Shown here piece after piece: positions 13,924-22,346 of a DNA stretch of 31,521 nucleotides. A program made the position numbers and the translations under genes. The notes beneath the pieces were generated by a model, which worked only from the letters and a program-made list of their open reading frames with translations, did not search any database and was not told the DNA's origin. Where the stretch lies: assembly GCA_910577525.1 (NCBI GenBank), contig CAJTLI010000028.1:1-31521 (forward strand). Reading direction: 5' to 3'. Position 1 is the stretch's first letter. The number at the start of each line of letters is the position of its first letter. This DNA is from an uncultured Oscillospiraceae bacterium (GTDB lineage: Bacteria; Bacillota; Clostridia; Oscillospirales; Oscillospiraceae).

Positions 13924-16808
13924 CCTACCTGCCCCCCCCTTCTGGATTTGATCTCCGAGAGTACGTACAGCACCGCCGTTCCGGTCGTGAGAATCCCGAT
14001 GGCGGCGTTCAGCCCGATGAGCGCCGGCTTCCACCAGGGCGTGTAGTTTGCCACGGTCTCCGTTTTGCTCAGGCCGTTGACCAGGTTGGAGCGGCTCATG
14101 GTGTAGAGGTAGTAGTGGGCCGCCTCCCGGAGCTTGCCCCAGATGAAGCCGTCCCGGTCCTTTGTGAGCAGATTGGACGCCTCGGGGACCCGGCCGGGGT
14201 CGTTGTTGAACTGGCAGGTCCCCGCCTGGAGGGCGTCGGCGGTGCCCATGTAGCTGGCGGAGTCCTTGGAGCTGTCCGTCATGTTGATGCCGGTGAAGCC
14301 CCACTCCCCCCGCAGCACGGTGGTCATGGTCTCGTAGTCGCTGGCGGTGGGCACGCAGCCGATGCGGTTGTAGGCGGTCATGGTGGCCATGCCGTGCCCG
14401 GCCTGGAGCCCGCCCTCAAAGCCGCGCAGCGGGACCTCCCGGTAGGTCTGTTCGGTCATGAAGGTGGCCACGCCGTGGCGGTTGGTCTCCTGGTCGTTGC
14501 CGCAGAAGTGCTTGAAGGTGCCCACGCAGCCCCGGTCCGCCATGGCCTTGGTCTGGACCTCGCCGCAGAGGTAGCTCATGTTGGCGTCCTCGCTGTAGTA
14601 CTCAAAGCTGCGGCCGGAGTAGGGGGTGCGGTGGATGTTGCCGCCCGGGGCGTAGATCTGGCGGAACCCGATCCAATAGCTCTCCTCGGCGAAGAACTCC
14701 CCGCGCTGGGCCAGCAGCTCCTTGCTGAAGGTGGAGGCGGCGATCATCTCTGCGTTGAACAGCACGCCGCCCTGATGGCCGTCCGGGCCGTCGCCGCCGG
14801 CATAGGCCGGGAGGCCGATGCTCTCAATGGCGTCCAGGCCCATCTTGTCGCCGGTGATCTGGGCCAGCTCGCTGGGGCTGAGCTGGTCGATGAAGGAGTC
14901 CCACTTGGGGTCGTCGAAGGCCACGTCCCTCATCTCCACAAAGGCGATGCCGTTGTCCTGCTTGTACTGGTAGGCGGAGATGTCCGGCGCGTCCGCGGGC
15001 TTTTCATACTGGAAGTTCTCCATCAGGTCCTGGATCTCCGCCGTGGCCGTCAGGGTCTCCACCGTGTCGGGGAAGGTGTTCCAGTCGGCCCGGGTGAGGT
15101 AAGTAACGGCGTCTGGGATGAAGTAGTTGATGTCCCGGTCCTCGAAATGGTTGGACACCACCTGGCCGGTGTAGGGGGACACGGCCCAGGCCGTATTGTC
15201 CAGGGCGTCCAGCGCCTCCCTGTGGGCCTTGGACGGGTCGCCCTCCACGGGGTTGCCCCCGGCGTCGAACATCCCGGTGACGCCCCGGGCGGCCAGCACG
15301 TTGTTCAGCGCGTCGTGGGCGTCGTCCCCGATGGCGAAGTAGTAGTCGCCGGGGTCGAACACGTAGCAGCCCGTTTTGGAGCTGTCCGCGCCGTTGACGG
15401 CATTGCTGTCATAGGCTGCGATGATGTAGTCGGAGAACTCCAGCGTCACCGTCTCGCTCTCCCCAGCCGCCAGCGGGGAGGTCTTGGCGAAGGCGGCCAG
15501 CTGGATGGCGCTCTTTTCCGCCTGCCCCGGCTCCCAGGGCAGCTGGACGTAGAGCTGCACCACGTCCCGGCTCGCGCCCGAGTAGCTCCCGCCGCCGTTG
15601 TTGGTCACTTTTACCTGGGCGGCGACGGTGTGGGCGGAGCGGTCCCAGTCCACGCTCAAAAGCTCCTGGGTGAAGCCGGCGTAGCTCATCCCCGCGCCGA
15701 AGGGGAACACCATCTCGTCGGCGTAGTTCCACGCGCCGTCCCTGCTGGCATACACGCCCTTGGGGCCGTTGGCGTTATTGACCTCCAGCACCTGGTCCTG
15801 ATACCGGGTCTCGTAGTACTTGTAGCCCACGTAGATGCCCTCGGCGTAGACCAGGTATTTGTTTTTGTACAGGCCGGTCAGGTTGCTGAAGGTGAAGTCG
15901 CCGGCGTTCTGCATGGCGGCGGAGCTGAGGGAGTCGGCGGCATAGGTGATGACGCTGCGCCCAGAGGGGTCGGCCTTGCCGCCCAGCACCCGGGCCACGC
16001 CGGTCATGCCGTAGTTTCCGGGGTAGCCGATCCACAGGCAGGCATCCACGCCGTACTCCTCCAGCCAGCCCAGGTCCATGGCGTAGCCGGAGTTGAGCAC
16101 CACGATGATCTTGCCGAATTTGCCGGAGTTTTTGATGAGGTTCAGGGTGTCGATCTCCTCCTGGTGGAGGGAGAGCTCGGGCACCCCGGCGGGGCCCTCC
16201 TGCCAGTCGCCCTGGAGGCCGTGGTTGAGGTCGCCCTCCTCGCCGCCGAAGCGGCTCATCACGTAGATGGCCGCGTCGTTGTAAGCGGAGGCGTAGGAGC
16301 TCTCGGCGCCCGCGTAGGCGGAGGCGGGGATCTCGCCGATGAGGCCGGTCTTGGTGCGGGCGCCGCCCGCGGCCAAGATGGCGTTATACACGGCCTCGTT
16401 GACCTGGAAGCCCTCCTCCTTCATGGCGTCATAGAGGTTGATGCCGTCGTTGGGCGGGCCGCCGGAGCCGCCGTGGTACACCGGCGTGGCGGCGGCAAAG
16501 CCGAACAGGGTCACGCTGGCGCTGGGGCTCAAAGGCAGGGCGTCGTTTTCGTTGCGCAGCAGCACGCTGCCCTCCTCCTGGGTGCGGATGATGTGCTCCT
16601 TCAGGGCGGCCCGCATCTCCTCCATGGAGCTGTAATCAGACGGATAATAGTTGGTGTCGTCCGTCACCTGGACCGCCGGGGGCAGGGTGCCCAGGAACAG
16701 GTTCACATCCCCCTCCCGGGTGAAGGCCAGGCTTTGGCCGAACATGGTCAGGGAGAATATCAGCACCAGAAGGGTGCACAGCCCCCGCCACAGGTAGACT
16801 TTTTTCAT
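13920..16808 (-). CDS. Membrane-anchored GH3 beta-glucosidase-like enzyme, permuted (copy 3)
   Basis: A 962-residue GH3 protein and the first enzyme of the locus. It has an N-terminal membrane helix (about 8-28), GH3 C-type half beginning at EEGSVLLRNENDALPL, Fn3-like part (VQLYVQLPWEPGQ), and a barrel half with YAPGGNIHRTPYSGR, FKHFCGNDQETNRHG and nucleophile motif MTDSS (D845). A C-terminal helix after WWKPAL has a basic tail KSRRGGQ. The start at 16808 has GGGAGG nine bases upstream. It resembles GH3 copy 1 closely across the Fn3 region (AEKSAIQL, AGESETV, NGAD-KTGCYVFD), so these two are recent duplicates. Outside location and beta-glucosidase-type activity are predicted; exact substrate is unknown. 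Its stop overlaps the coupled four-helix gene. Confidence 0.9.
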   Translation of the reverse strand: MKKVYLWRGLCTLLVLIFSLTMFGQSLAFTREGDVNLFLGTLPPAVQVTDDTNYYPSDYSSMEEMRAALKEHIIRTQEEGSVLLRNENDALPLSPSASVTLFGFAAATPVYHGGSGGPPNDGINLYDAMKEEGFQVNEAVYNAILAAGGARTKTGLIGEIPASAYAGAESSYASAYNDAAIYVMSRFGGEEGDLNHGLQGDWQEGPAGVPELSLHQEEIDTLNLIKNSGKFGKIIVVLNSGYAMDLGWLEEYGVDACLWIGYPGNYGMTGVARVLGGKADPSGRSVITYAADSLSSAAMQNAGDFTFSNLTGLYKNKYLVYAEGIYVGYKYYETRYQDQVLEVNNANGPKGVYASRDGAWNYADEMVFPFGAGMSYAGFTQELLSVDWDRSAHTVAAQVKVTNNGGGSYSGASRDVVQLYVQLPWEPGQAEKSAIQLAAFAKTSPLAAGESETVTLEFSDYIIAAYDSNAVNGADSSKTGCYVFDPGDYYFAIGDDAHDALNNVLAARGVTGMFDAGGNPVEGDPSKAHREALDALDNTAWAVSPYTGQVVSNHFEDRDINYFIPDAVTYLTRADWNTFPDTVETLTATAEIQDLMENFQYEKPADAPDISAYQYKQDNGIAFVEMRDVAFDDPKWDSFIDQLSPSELAQITGDKMGLDAIESIGLPAYAGGDGPDGHQGGVLFNAEMIAASTFSKELLAQRGEFFAEESYWIGFRQIYAPGGNIHRTPYSGRSFEYYSEDANMSYLCGEVQTKAMADRGCVGTFKHFCGNDQETNRHGVATFMTEQTYREVPLRGFEGGLQAGHGMATMTAYNRIGCVPTASDYETMTTVLRGEWGFTGINMTDSSKDSASYMGTADALQAGTCQFNNDPGRVPEASNLLTKDRDGFIWGKLREAAHYYLYTMSRSNLVNGLSKTETVANYTPWWKPALIGLNAAIGILTTGTAVLYVLSEIKSRRGGQVG

Positions 16809-16852
16809 GTGTGTTCCTCCCGATCCCGTTCCGGTTTACAGGGGCGCGGGGC

Positions 16853-17479
16853 TCAGCCCATAAAATCGGCGGTAAAGTCGAAGGAGCTGGTCTTGGTGTT
16901 GAGCTGCACGGTGGTTTCGGGGAAGGTCAGGCTCTCCAGATACTGCTGGGCGGTCCAGGGCTGGGCGTCGGGGTTGGCCACGGGAGCTCCGGTGGAGGGG
17001 TCCACGTCGGCCGGGACCACGGCTTTCCCCATGGCGTCGTTCCAGTTGTCGGTGTCGGCCCAGTAGAGCTGGTCGAAGCTGCGCACCACCCGGGTGGGGG
17101 CGGACAGCTTCACGTCCAGCAGGTCCTCGTCCAGGTCGTTGGCCTGGGAGGTATAGGCGCCGTAGAACTTGGTGACGTAGTTCTCCCGCTCGTTGCCCTT
17201 GGCGTCGTTGGTGCTCTCGGCCAGCTCCAGGGCGGAGAAGGTGGAGGACGACACCACCAGGCAGTAGGTGTTGTCATCCATCAGGGTGATCTCCTGCTGG
17301 GCAAAGGTGGTCAGATAGTAGTTATACTGGGGCCGCATATTGGCGTAGCTCAGGCTGGCGGGGCTGAGGTATACGCCTGTTACCTTGCCGGCGGAGGCCT
17401 TCCCGCCGCCGCAGGCGGCCAGGGTCAGGGCCATCGCCGCGGCCAGGGCAAACGCTGCAAGCTTGCTGTGCTTTTTCAT
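16853..17479 (-). CDS. Secreted lipoprotein of unknown function (copy 1)
   Basis: A 208-residue protein with a clear lipoprotein signal: MKKHSK, hydrophobic core and lipobox LAAC (Cys at about residue 23), then GGGK. The mature part is short, with mixed hydrophobic and acidic segments and no known motif; Tyr, Thr and Asn are frequent, as in surface binding proteins. The start ATG 17479 has AAGGAGG upstream. It is the first gene behind the operator-bearing promoter at 17524-17591 and lies 44 bases before GH3 copy 3. As the promoter-proximal gene it is probably the most abundant product of the locus. A substrate-binding or enzyme-docking role is plausible but unproven. Confidence 0.8.
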   Translation of the reverse strand: MKKHSKLAAFALAAAMALTLAACGGGKASAGKVTGVYLSPASLSYANMRPQYNYYLTTFAQQEITLMDDNTYCLVVSSSTFSALELAESTNDAKGNERENYVTKFYGAYTSQANDLDEDLLDVKLSAPTRVVRSFDQLYWADTDNWNDAMGKAVVPADVDPSTGAPVANPDAQPWTAQQYLESLTFPETTVQLNTKTSSFDFTADFMG

Positions 17480-17523
17480 TGTAATTTCCTCCTTCTGTTT
17501 TCGGGGACGCCCCGTGTGCCACA

Positions 17524-17591
17524 AATTTAGTCGTTATCACCGGTTTAATCAATGCGGGCCGCATAACCTTTGGCTCTGACCGCACAACCTT
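17524..17591 (-). promoter_or_regulatory. LytTR-type operator and promoter of the glycosidase locus
   Basis: On the minus strand there are two 9-bp boxes, AAGGTTGTG (17591-17583) and AAGGTTATG (17570-17562), 21 bp apart. Nine bases later comes -35 TTGATT (17552-17547), a 17-bp spacer, and -10 TAAATT (17529-17524). The lipoprotein start at 17479 is about 45 bases further on. The layout matches that of 22243-22309 and 23506-23573. Binding by the LytTR regulator encoded next door is inferred. Confidence 0.8.
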
Positions 17592-17612
17592 ACAAATCAA
17601 AGCCGCCTTGTC

Positions 17613-17641
17613 TTGACTTTTCTTATCTAAATTGCTATATT
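17613..17641 (+). promoter_or_regulatory. Promoter of the LytTR two-component operon
   Basis: The -35 TTGACT (17613-17618), a 17-bp spacer and the -10 TATATT (17636-17641) are close to sigma-A consensus. The operator boxes at 17562-17591 end 21 bases upstream of this -35, so autoregulation is possible. The ribosome site AAGGGAGG lies at 17662-17669. Confidence 0.8.
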
Positions 17642-17678
17642 GTTTAGGTGGATTTAGGTAGAAGGGAGGCGGGCCGGT

Positions 17679-18386
17679 ATGATCCAGATTGCCGTTGTGG
17701 AGGATAACAAGGAGCAGGCCGCCACGCTGGAATCGTATATCAGGGCTTACGCGGCCGAGTATAAGATCACCGTCTCTGTCTCCGTGTTTTATGACGCCGT
17801 CACCTTTTTAGACAAGTACACCCCGTTCCACATCGTATATATGGACATCATGATGCCCATGCTCAACGGCATGGACGCCGCCAAGGCCCTGCGGGAAAAG
17901 GATCAGAAGGTGGTGCTCATTTTCGTCACCACCATGCGCCAGTACGCCATCCAGGGCTATGAGGTGTCCGCCGCGGACTTCGTGGTCAAGCCGGTGTCCT
18001 ATCCGGAATTTGCGCTGAAATTCACAAAGGTGCTGAGCCGGCTGGACCAGAGCTCCGTCCCCACCGTATTCATCCGCACAGAGTCCAGCTTTGTGCGCCT
18101 GCTCCCCAGGGACATCCGCTATGTGGAGGTCCGGGGCCACCACTGCGTCTACCATACCGGAAATGGGGAGTACCGCCAGTACCAGACCATGAAAGCCGCG
18201 GAGGCCGCGTTAAACGAGCACGGCTTTGCCCGCTGCAATAACTTCCTTCTGGTCAACCTGGCCCATGTGGACCGGGTGGAGGGAATGAATGTCCATATTG
18301 GAAGCGAGGTCCTCCAGATCAGCCATCCCCGGCGCAAGGCCTTTTTCGAGGCGTTCGCCCAATTTATGGAGGCACACCGGTTATGA
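17679..18386 (+). CDS. LytTR-family response regulator
   Basis: A 235-residue regulator. It has an N-terminal receiver domain with acidic pair E8-D9, phospho-acceptor D56 in YMDIMMP, and the conserved Lys in VVKP near 105; a C-terminal LytTR DNA-binding domain (about 130-230) carries FIRTESSFVRLLPRDIRYVEVRG and NNFLLVNLAHV. Proteins of this class (AgrA, VirR, ComE) bind paired 9-bp repeats 21 bp apart, exactly the pattern found at three promoters nearby. It overlaps the kinase gene by four bases (ATGA) and is divergent from the glycosidase locus, which marks it as the local regulator. The start ATG 17679 is supported by AAGGGAGG ten bases upstream. Confidence 0.95.
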   Translation: MIQIAVVEDNKEQAATLESYIRAYAAEYKITVSVSVFYDAVTFLDKYTPFHIVYMDIMMPMLNGMDAAKALREKDQKVVLIFVTTMRQYAIQGYEVSAADFVVKPVSYPEFALKFTKVLSRLDQSSVPTVFIRTESSFVRLLPRDIRYVEVRGHHCVYHTGNGEYRQYQTMKAAEAALNEHGFARCNNFLLVNLAHVDRVEGMNVHIGSEVLQISHPRRKAFFEAFAQFMEAHRL

Positions 18387-19744
18387 TTGACGCCGCCATG
18401 TCCCTGATGGGGCGGTTTGCGCTCCAGGGCACCAGCCTCATCCTCACCTACTATCTGTGCTACATCAGCGTCGCCCTGTTTGCCCGCAGGTTCCCCCGCC
18501 GGGAATTCTTTCCCGTCCGGGTGGCCGTCACCCTGCTGGAGGGGGTGGCGGTGTGCTTCCTGCTGGCCGTCTGGTACACCGAGGCGGCCTCCCTTCTGGT
18601 CCGGGTGCTGTGCTACAGCGCCATTACCGTACTGAACTTTACCGCGCTGATATTCTGCTGGCAGGGCGACATCCAGGAGATGCTGCTGGCCTTCTGCTCC
18701 GGCATGGCCGCCTATCAGTTCACCAACAAGCTCTACCCCTTGATTCAGAACTTTTTGGGGATCAACGACCGGGAGACTCTGGTGCTGTTTCATGCCGGCG
18801 GAGTCCCCACCAACTGGGACTGGGTGGGGTTTTTCCTCTTCCATCTGGCCGCGTACATTCTGCTGTCCCTGGTTTTCACCCCCAAAAACAAGCTGGTCCA
18901 CAACCGCCGCACCACCCGCAACGTCATCGTGCTGTCCATCGCCACCGTCACGCTGGTGAACATCCTCATCTGCATCTCCCGGGTGTACGAGGGGGAGAGC
19001 GCCATGCTCAACGTAGTGACCAAGATACTGTACGTGGGCTTCAGCCTCACCATCCTCACCATCTGCGCGGGCATCTTCTCCCAAAGCGAGCAGGAGCAGC
19101 AGATCAGCATCCTCCGCCAGCTTTGGCGGCAGGACCGGGCGCAGTTCGAGTCCGTTAAGTCCAACATGGACGTGATCAACATGAAATGCCACGATCTGAA
19201 GCACATCTTGGATCAGATCGAGGGGCGGCTCACCGAGGAGGAGGCGGTTTCTCTGCGGGAGGCCATCCAGTTTTACGACGCCAACATCAAGACCGGCAAC
19301 GAGGTTTTGGACGTGGTGCTGTGCGAAAAGGCCATGACCTGCCAGCGCAACGGCATCTCCTTTTCCTGCATGGCCGACGGAGGCAGGTTGGACTTTCTCA
19401 CCCCAGTGCAGACCTACACTCTGTTTGGAAACATCATCGACAACGCCGTGGAGGCGGTGTCGCCGCTGCCCGAAGGGCAGCGGGTGATTTCCCTGACCTG
19501 CCGGGAGGACGGGGACGGCCTGGTCATTGAGGAGTCCAACTATTTCGCCGGCACGCTGTCGCTGGAGGGGGGGCTGCCCGTTACGGACAAGGCGGACCAA
19601 TCCCGCCACGGATTTGGCACCAAAAGCATCCAGTATATCGCCGGACAGTATGGCGGCGTGATGGACATCAAGTGCATAGACAATATGTTTTTCCTCACCA
19701 TTCAGTTTCCTCTCCAGCAGAAGAAGCCGGATTTGGCGGGATAG
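18383..19744 (+). CDS. GHKL sensor histidine kinase
   Basis: A 453-residue sensor kinase, the partner of the LytTR regulator just upstream. The N-terminal sensor has about six membrane helices (between residues 10 and 230), as in AgrC-type kinases. Then comes a coiled-coil linker (235-265), H-box MKCHDLKH with phospho-acceptor H270, N-box NIIDNAVEAV near 355, and G-box HGFGTKS near 415. The G-box is short, as usual for GHKL kinases. No extracytoplasmic sugar-binding domain is present, so the signal is sensed in or at the membrane; peptides are the usual signals of this class, although here the targets are glycosidases. A strong terminator follows. Confidence 0.93.
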   Translation: MIDAAMSLMGRFALQGTSLILTYYLCYISVALFARRFPRREFFPVRVAVTLLEGVAVCFLLAVWYTEAASLLVRVLCYSAITVLNFTALIFCWQGDIQEMLLAFCSGMAAYQFTNKLYPLIQNFLGINDRETLVLFHAGGVPTNWDWVGFFLFHLAAYILLSLVFTPKNKLVHNRRTTRNVIVLSIATVTLVNILICISRVYEGESAMLNVVTKILYVGFSLTILTICAGIFSQSEQEQQISILRQLWRQDRAQFESVKSNMDVINMKCHDLKHILDQIEGRLTEEEAVSLREAIQFYDANIKTGNEVLDVVLCEKAMTCQRNGISFSCMADGGRLDFLTPVQTYTLFGNIIDNAVEAVSPLPEGQRVISLTCREDGDGLVIEESNYFAGTLSLEGGLPVTDKADQSRHGFGTKSIQYIAGQYGGVMDIKCIDNMFFLTIQFPLQQKKPDLAG

Positions 19745-19750
19745 CAAACT

Positions 19751-19793
19751 AAACGGCCGGGGCGCCCCAAGGGCGGCCCCGGCCGTTTTTTCC
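19751..19793 (+). terminator. Terminator shared by convergent genes
   Basis: A 13-bp perfect stem (19751-19763 with 19776-19788, arm AAACGGCCGGGGC) is followed by a T run up to 19791. It lies between the kinase stop and the end of the convergent rhamnosidase gene; on the minus strand it ends GTTT, so it may stop transcription from both sides. Confidence 0.9.
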
Positions 19794-22202
19794 TTATCGG
19801 ACCGTGATTACATAGGTCCCCGCCTGGGAGACCGTCACCCGGTTCCCGTCCAGCTCATACGCCCCGCCGGACACCGTGATCTCCGTGCCCAGGGCCTCCG
19901 GCATCACGATGACGCCCCGGGCGTCGATGGAGGACACCGTGAGCACGCCGCCCTCCAGCTTGGCGCCTAACATCCCTTTCGGCGTCCAGACGTTGCAGTC
20001 AAAGCTGTCCAGGGCGGCAGAGGGCGCGATCTCGTACTCCTCGAACCCCGCCCTTGTGGGGCGGATGCCGGCCGCGTATTTGGACAGGATGTACAGCGGC
20101 GCGGCGGTCCAGCCGTGGTTGATGGTGCCGGTGTCCCCGTCGAAGGTCTCCCACAGGGTGTCGTATTCGTCCCGGAGCATGGGCTCATAGCGCTCCCTCA
20201 TCCGCTGGAGGGCCAGGTCCGTCCGGCCCATGGCGCACAGGGCCTCCAGGACGTATTTTTCCATAAAGGGGCTGGCCTGGTAGGTGGACATGATGACCTC
20301 GGTGATGAGCGGGTAATCGTCCGGCCCCGCCAGCCCGGACAAGGCCAGCATGGCGTTGGCCCGGTCGTCGATATAGCTGCTGTCCGGGCTCTTGAAGCCC
20401 TCCTCGGTGTACCAGGCGTCCCGCCAGTTCTCCTCCATGGAAGCGATGCGCTCCCCCAGGAACTCCGTCCCCTCGGTGATGCCCAGCTCTCCGGCCAGTG
20501 TCCTGGTGATATTAAGGGCGTAGTAGTAGATGCCCGCCTGGAGCAGCCTGGTGTCGATGCGCTCCCCCCAGTCGTTCCAGGTCCAGGAGCCGTCCCGGTA
20601 TACGGGCAGGCCGTCCTCCATCTCCACCAGCTGGAGATAGTTGAGGAAGGCGCGGCAATAGGCCGCCGCCGTGTCCCGGTCCCCCGAGTGGAGATAGTAG
20701 TGGTAGACGCTGGACATGAAGATAAGACTCTGGTTGGGGATCTCCTGGGGCTTGACGCTGGGGGCGCGGCTGGGGATGGCCCCGTCCGCCCGGGTCCAGG
20801 CCGTGCAGGCCAGGATGGCCTTCTTGGTCAGGTCCAGCCCGCCCTGGTCATAGCTGTACAGCGCCGCGTCGATCTGGTTGGAGGCGTCGCCCATGTAGGG
20901 GCCCCGCTCCCGCTCGGGGCAGTCCATGAAGGTGTCCCGCATACAGATGGCGATGGTATTCAAGGACTCCTGCCAGAGCTGGTCCAGGGCGGCGTCGGAG
21001 GAGGAGAAGGAGCCGGCCCACTCCCCGTTGAAGCCGCTGGCGCGGTAGCCCAGCCGGGTGAACGTCACCCCGGCCTCCGCCTCGATGATGAGCTTGGACC
21101 CGCTGCGCCAGGGCCAGTTTTCATAGCGCTGCGCCCCCTCCGCGGTGACGTAGGTGTCCTTGAAGTTGGCCAGCCCCTGCTTGTCGGTATAGGTATCGGT
21201 ATAGAAGGTGAGCGTTTTGCCCGCCGGGGCCTCCAGCTCAAAATAGGGGGTGAACTGGATGTTGCCCGGCAGCTCCAGCACCAGGGTGGCGTCCTGGGCC
21301 AGCGCTTTTCCGGTATAATCCCCGGCGTTGCCGAAGTCGGTGAGCCCGCCGAATTTGACGGGCTTTATCATGGCGGAGTAGAGGTCCCCAAAGGGCAGGT
21401 CCCCGGCCTTGGCCACGGGAACGGCGTTTTCCCAGCCGCTGTCGTCATAGTCCGGGGCCATAAACTCCCCCAGGTCCTCCCGGGCGTCGAAATAGACGTT
21501 GCGCTCCGCCAGCATGGAGGACTGCTTGTAGCCGGGGTAATCCGCCCCGGCGGTGACCCGGTTGAGATAGCCGGTGTGCCGCGCCGCCTTCCAACTGCTG
21601 TCCGAGCGGACGGACACGCCGCCCGCCTCCATCTGGAAGATGAGCCCCGCCTGGGTATTCTCGTCCCCCTCCTCGTTGACGAGCACTGGGACGATGGAGC
21701 CGTCCCCCGAGCGCCCGTTGAAGGCCGCCAGCAGGGCGATGGTGTTCCCCCCCTGCTTCAGGTTGGTGAGCTCCACCGTATCATAGTAGCTGTCATAGGG
21801 GGTGGGGCCCCGCTTCAGCGAACCGTCCAGCACCGTCAGCTGGCCGTTGACCCACAGCACGTACTTGTCCACGGCGGAGATATAGGCGGTGGCGGAGGGG
21901 ACGGCCTGGTCCAGGGTGAAGGTCTTGCGGAAGGCCACGTAGCTGTCTTCCGAGCAGCCCTCGGTCCAGATCCAGTGGGCGGTCCAATCGGCCTTTTTGT
22001 ATGCGCCGATGGCGTCCAGGTATATCAGGCCGGACCGGTCGGGCGTCCCGTTGTCCGGGACAGCAACCTCCGCCGGGGCCGGGCTTCCCGAGCCGGGGGC
22101 GTCCGCGCCCTCCTGGTTGCAGCCAGCCAGCAGCGACAGCCCCAGGACGGCGCACAGCGCCAGCGCCACGCCGCGCTTCAAAAGAGTTCTTCTCATTTCC
22201 AT
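19794..22202 (-). CDS. Lipoprotein GH78 alpha-L-rhamnosidase
   Basis: An 802-residue enzyme predicted to release terminal alpha-L-rhamnose at the cell surface. It has a lipoprotein signal with lipobox LLAGC (Cys at about 28) and a Gly/Pro linker, beta-sandwich domains (about 60-390), an (alpha/alpha)6 barrel (about 395-720), and a C-terminal beta domain. The motif DCPERERGPYMGD gives D427, E432 and D439, with the same +5 and +12 spacing as D567, E572 and D579 of Bacillus sp. GL1 RhaB; E685 in TLWETFDG fits the fourth catalytic acid (E841 there). The start may be 22202 or ATG 22196; GGAGG lies four or ten bases upstream respectively. It is transcribed alone from an operator-bearing promoter and ends at a shared terminator. 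Confidence 0.9.
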   Translation of the reverse strand: MEMRRTLLKRGVALALCAVLGLSLLAGCNQEGADAPGSGSPAPAEVAVPDNGTPDRSGLIYLDAIGAYKKADWTAHWIWTEGCSEDSYVAFRKTFTLDQAVPSATAYISAVDKYVLWVNGQLTVLDGSLKRGPTPYDSYYDTVELTNLKQGGNTIALLAAFNGRSGDGSIVPVLVNEEGDENTQAGLIFQMEAGGVSVRSDSSWKAARHTGYLNRVTAGADYPGYKQSSMLAERNVYFDAREDLGEFMAPDYDDSGWENAVPVAKAGDLPFGDLYSAMIKPVKFGGLTDFGNAGDYTGKALAQDATLVLELPGNIQFTPYFELEAPAGKTLTFYTDTYTDKQGLANFKDTYVTAEGAQRYENWPWRSGSKLIIEAEAGVTFTRLGYRASGFNGEWAGSFSSSDAALDQLWQESLNTIAICMRDTFMDCPERERGPYMGDASNQIDAALYSYDQGGLDLTKKAILACTAWTRADGAIPSRAPSVKPQEIPNQSLIFMSSVYHYYLHSGDRDTAAAYCRAFLNYLQLVEMEDGLPVYRDGSWTWNDWGERIDTRLLQAGIYYYALNITRTLAGELGITEGTEFLGERIASMEENWRDAWYTEEGFKSPDSSYIDDRANAMLALSGLAGPDDYPLITEVIMSTYQASPFMEKYVLEALCAMGRTDLALQRMRERYEPMLRDEYDTLWETFDGDTGTINHGWTAAPLYILSKYAAGIRPTRAGFEEYEIAPSAALDSFDCNVWTPKGMLGAKLEGGVLTVSSIDARGVIVMPEALGTEITVSGGAYELDGNRVTVSQAGTYVITVR

Positions 22203-22242
22203 CTCTCCTCCGCAGTCAATCTGATAGGGGTTCCCATCGCAA

Positions 22243-22309
22243 ATTGTACGCGGAAGGGCCCGTTTGGCAACAACCGCCGCGCAGCCTTGCCGTTTCGCGG
22301 CATAACCTT
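22243..22309 (-). promoter_or_regulatory. LytTR-type operator and promoter of the rhamnosidase gene
   Basis: On the minus strand there are two boxes, AAGGTTATG (22309-22301) and AAGGCTGCG (22288-22280), 21 bp apart. Nine bases later comes -35 TTGCCA (22270-22265), a 16-bp spacer, and -10 TACAAT (22248-22243). The start codon is about 40 bases downstream. It has the same layout as the glycosidase-locus promoter. Confidence 0.8.
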
Positions 22310-22346
22310 CACCCGCCAGGGGCAGAACCCGCTCCCGGCAGTTCCA

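Noticed and set aside
6272..16808. Reversed GH3 halves as a sign of assembly error or frameshift
   Set aside because: All three genes show the same order with intact frames, and this permutation is known in Ruminococcus and Butyrivibrio enzymes.
14115..17066. A 983-codon plus-strand frame opposite GH3 copy 3
   Set aside because: Same reason: antisense to a recognised enzyme, repetitive composition.
18149..19747. A 532-codon minus-strand frame opposite the GHKL kinase
   Set aside because: The plus-strand kinase has all its motifs; the antisense product has none.
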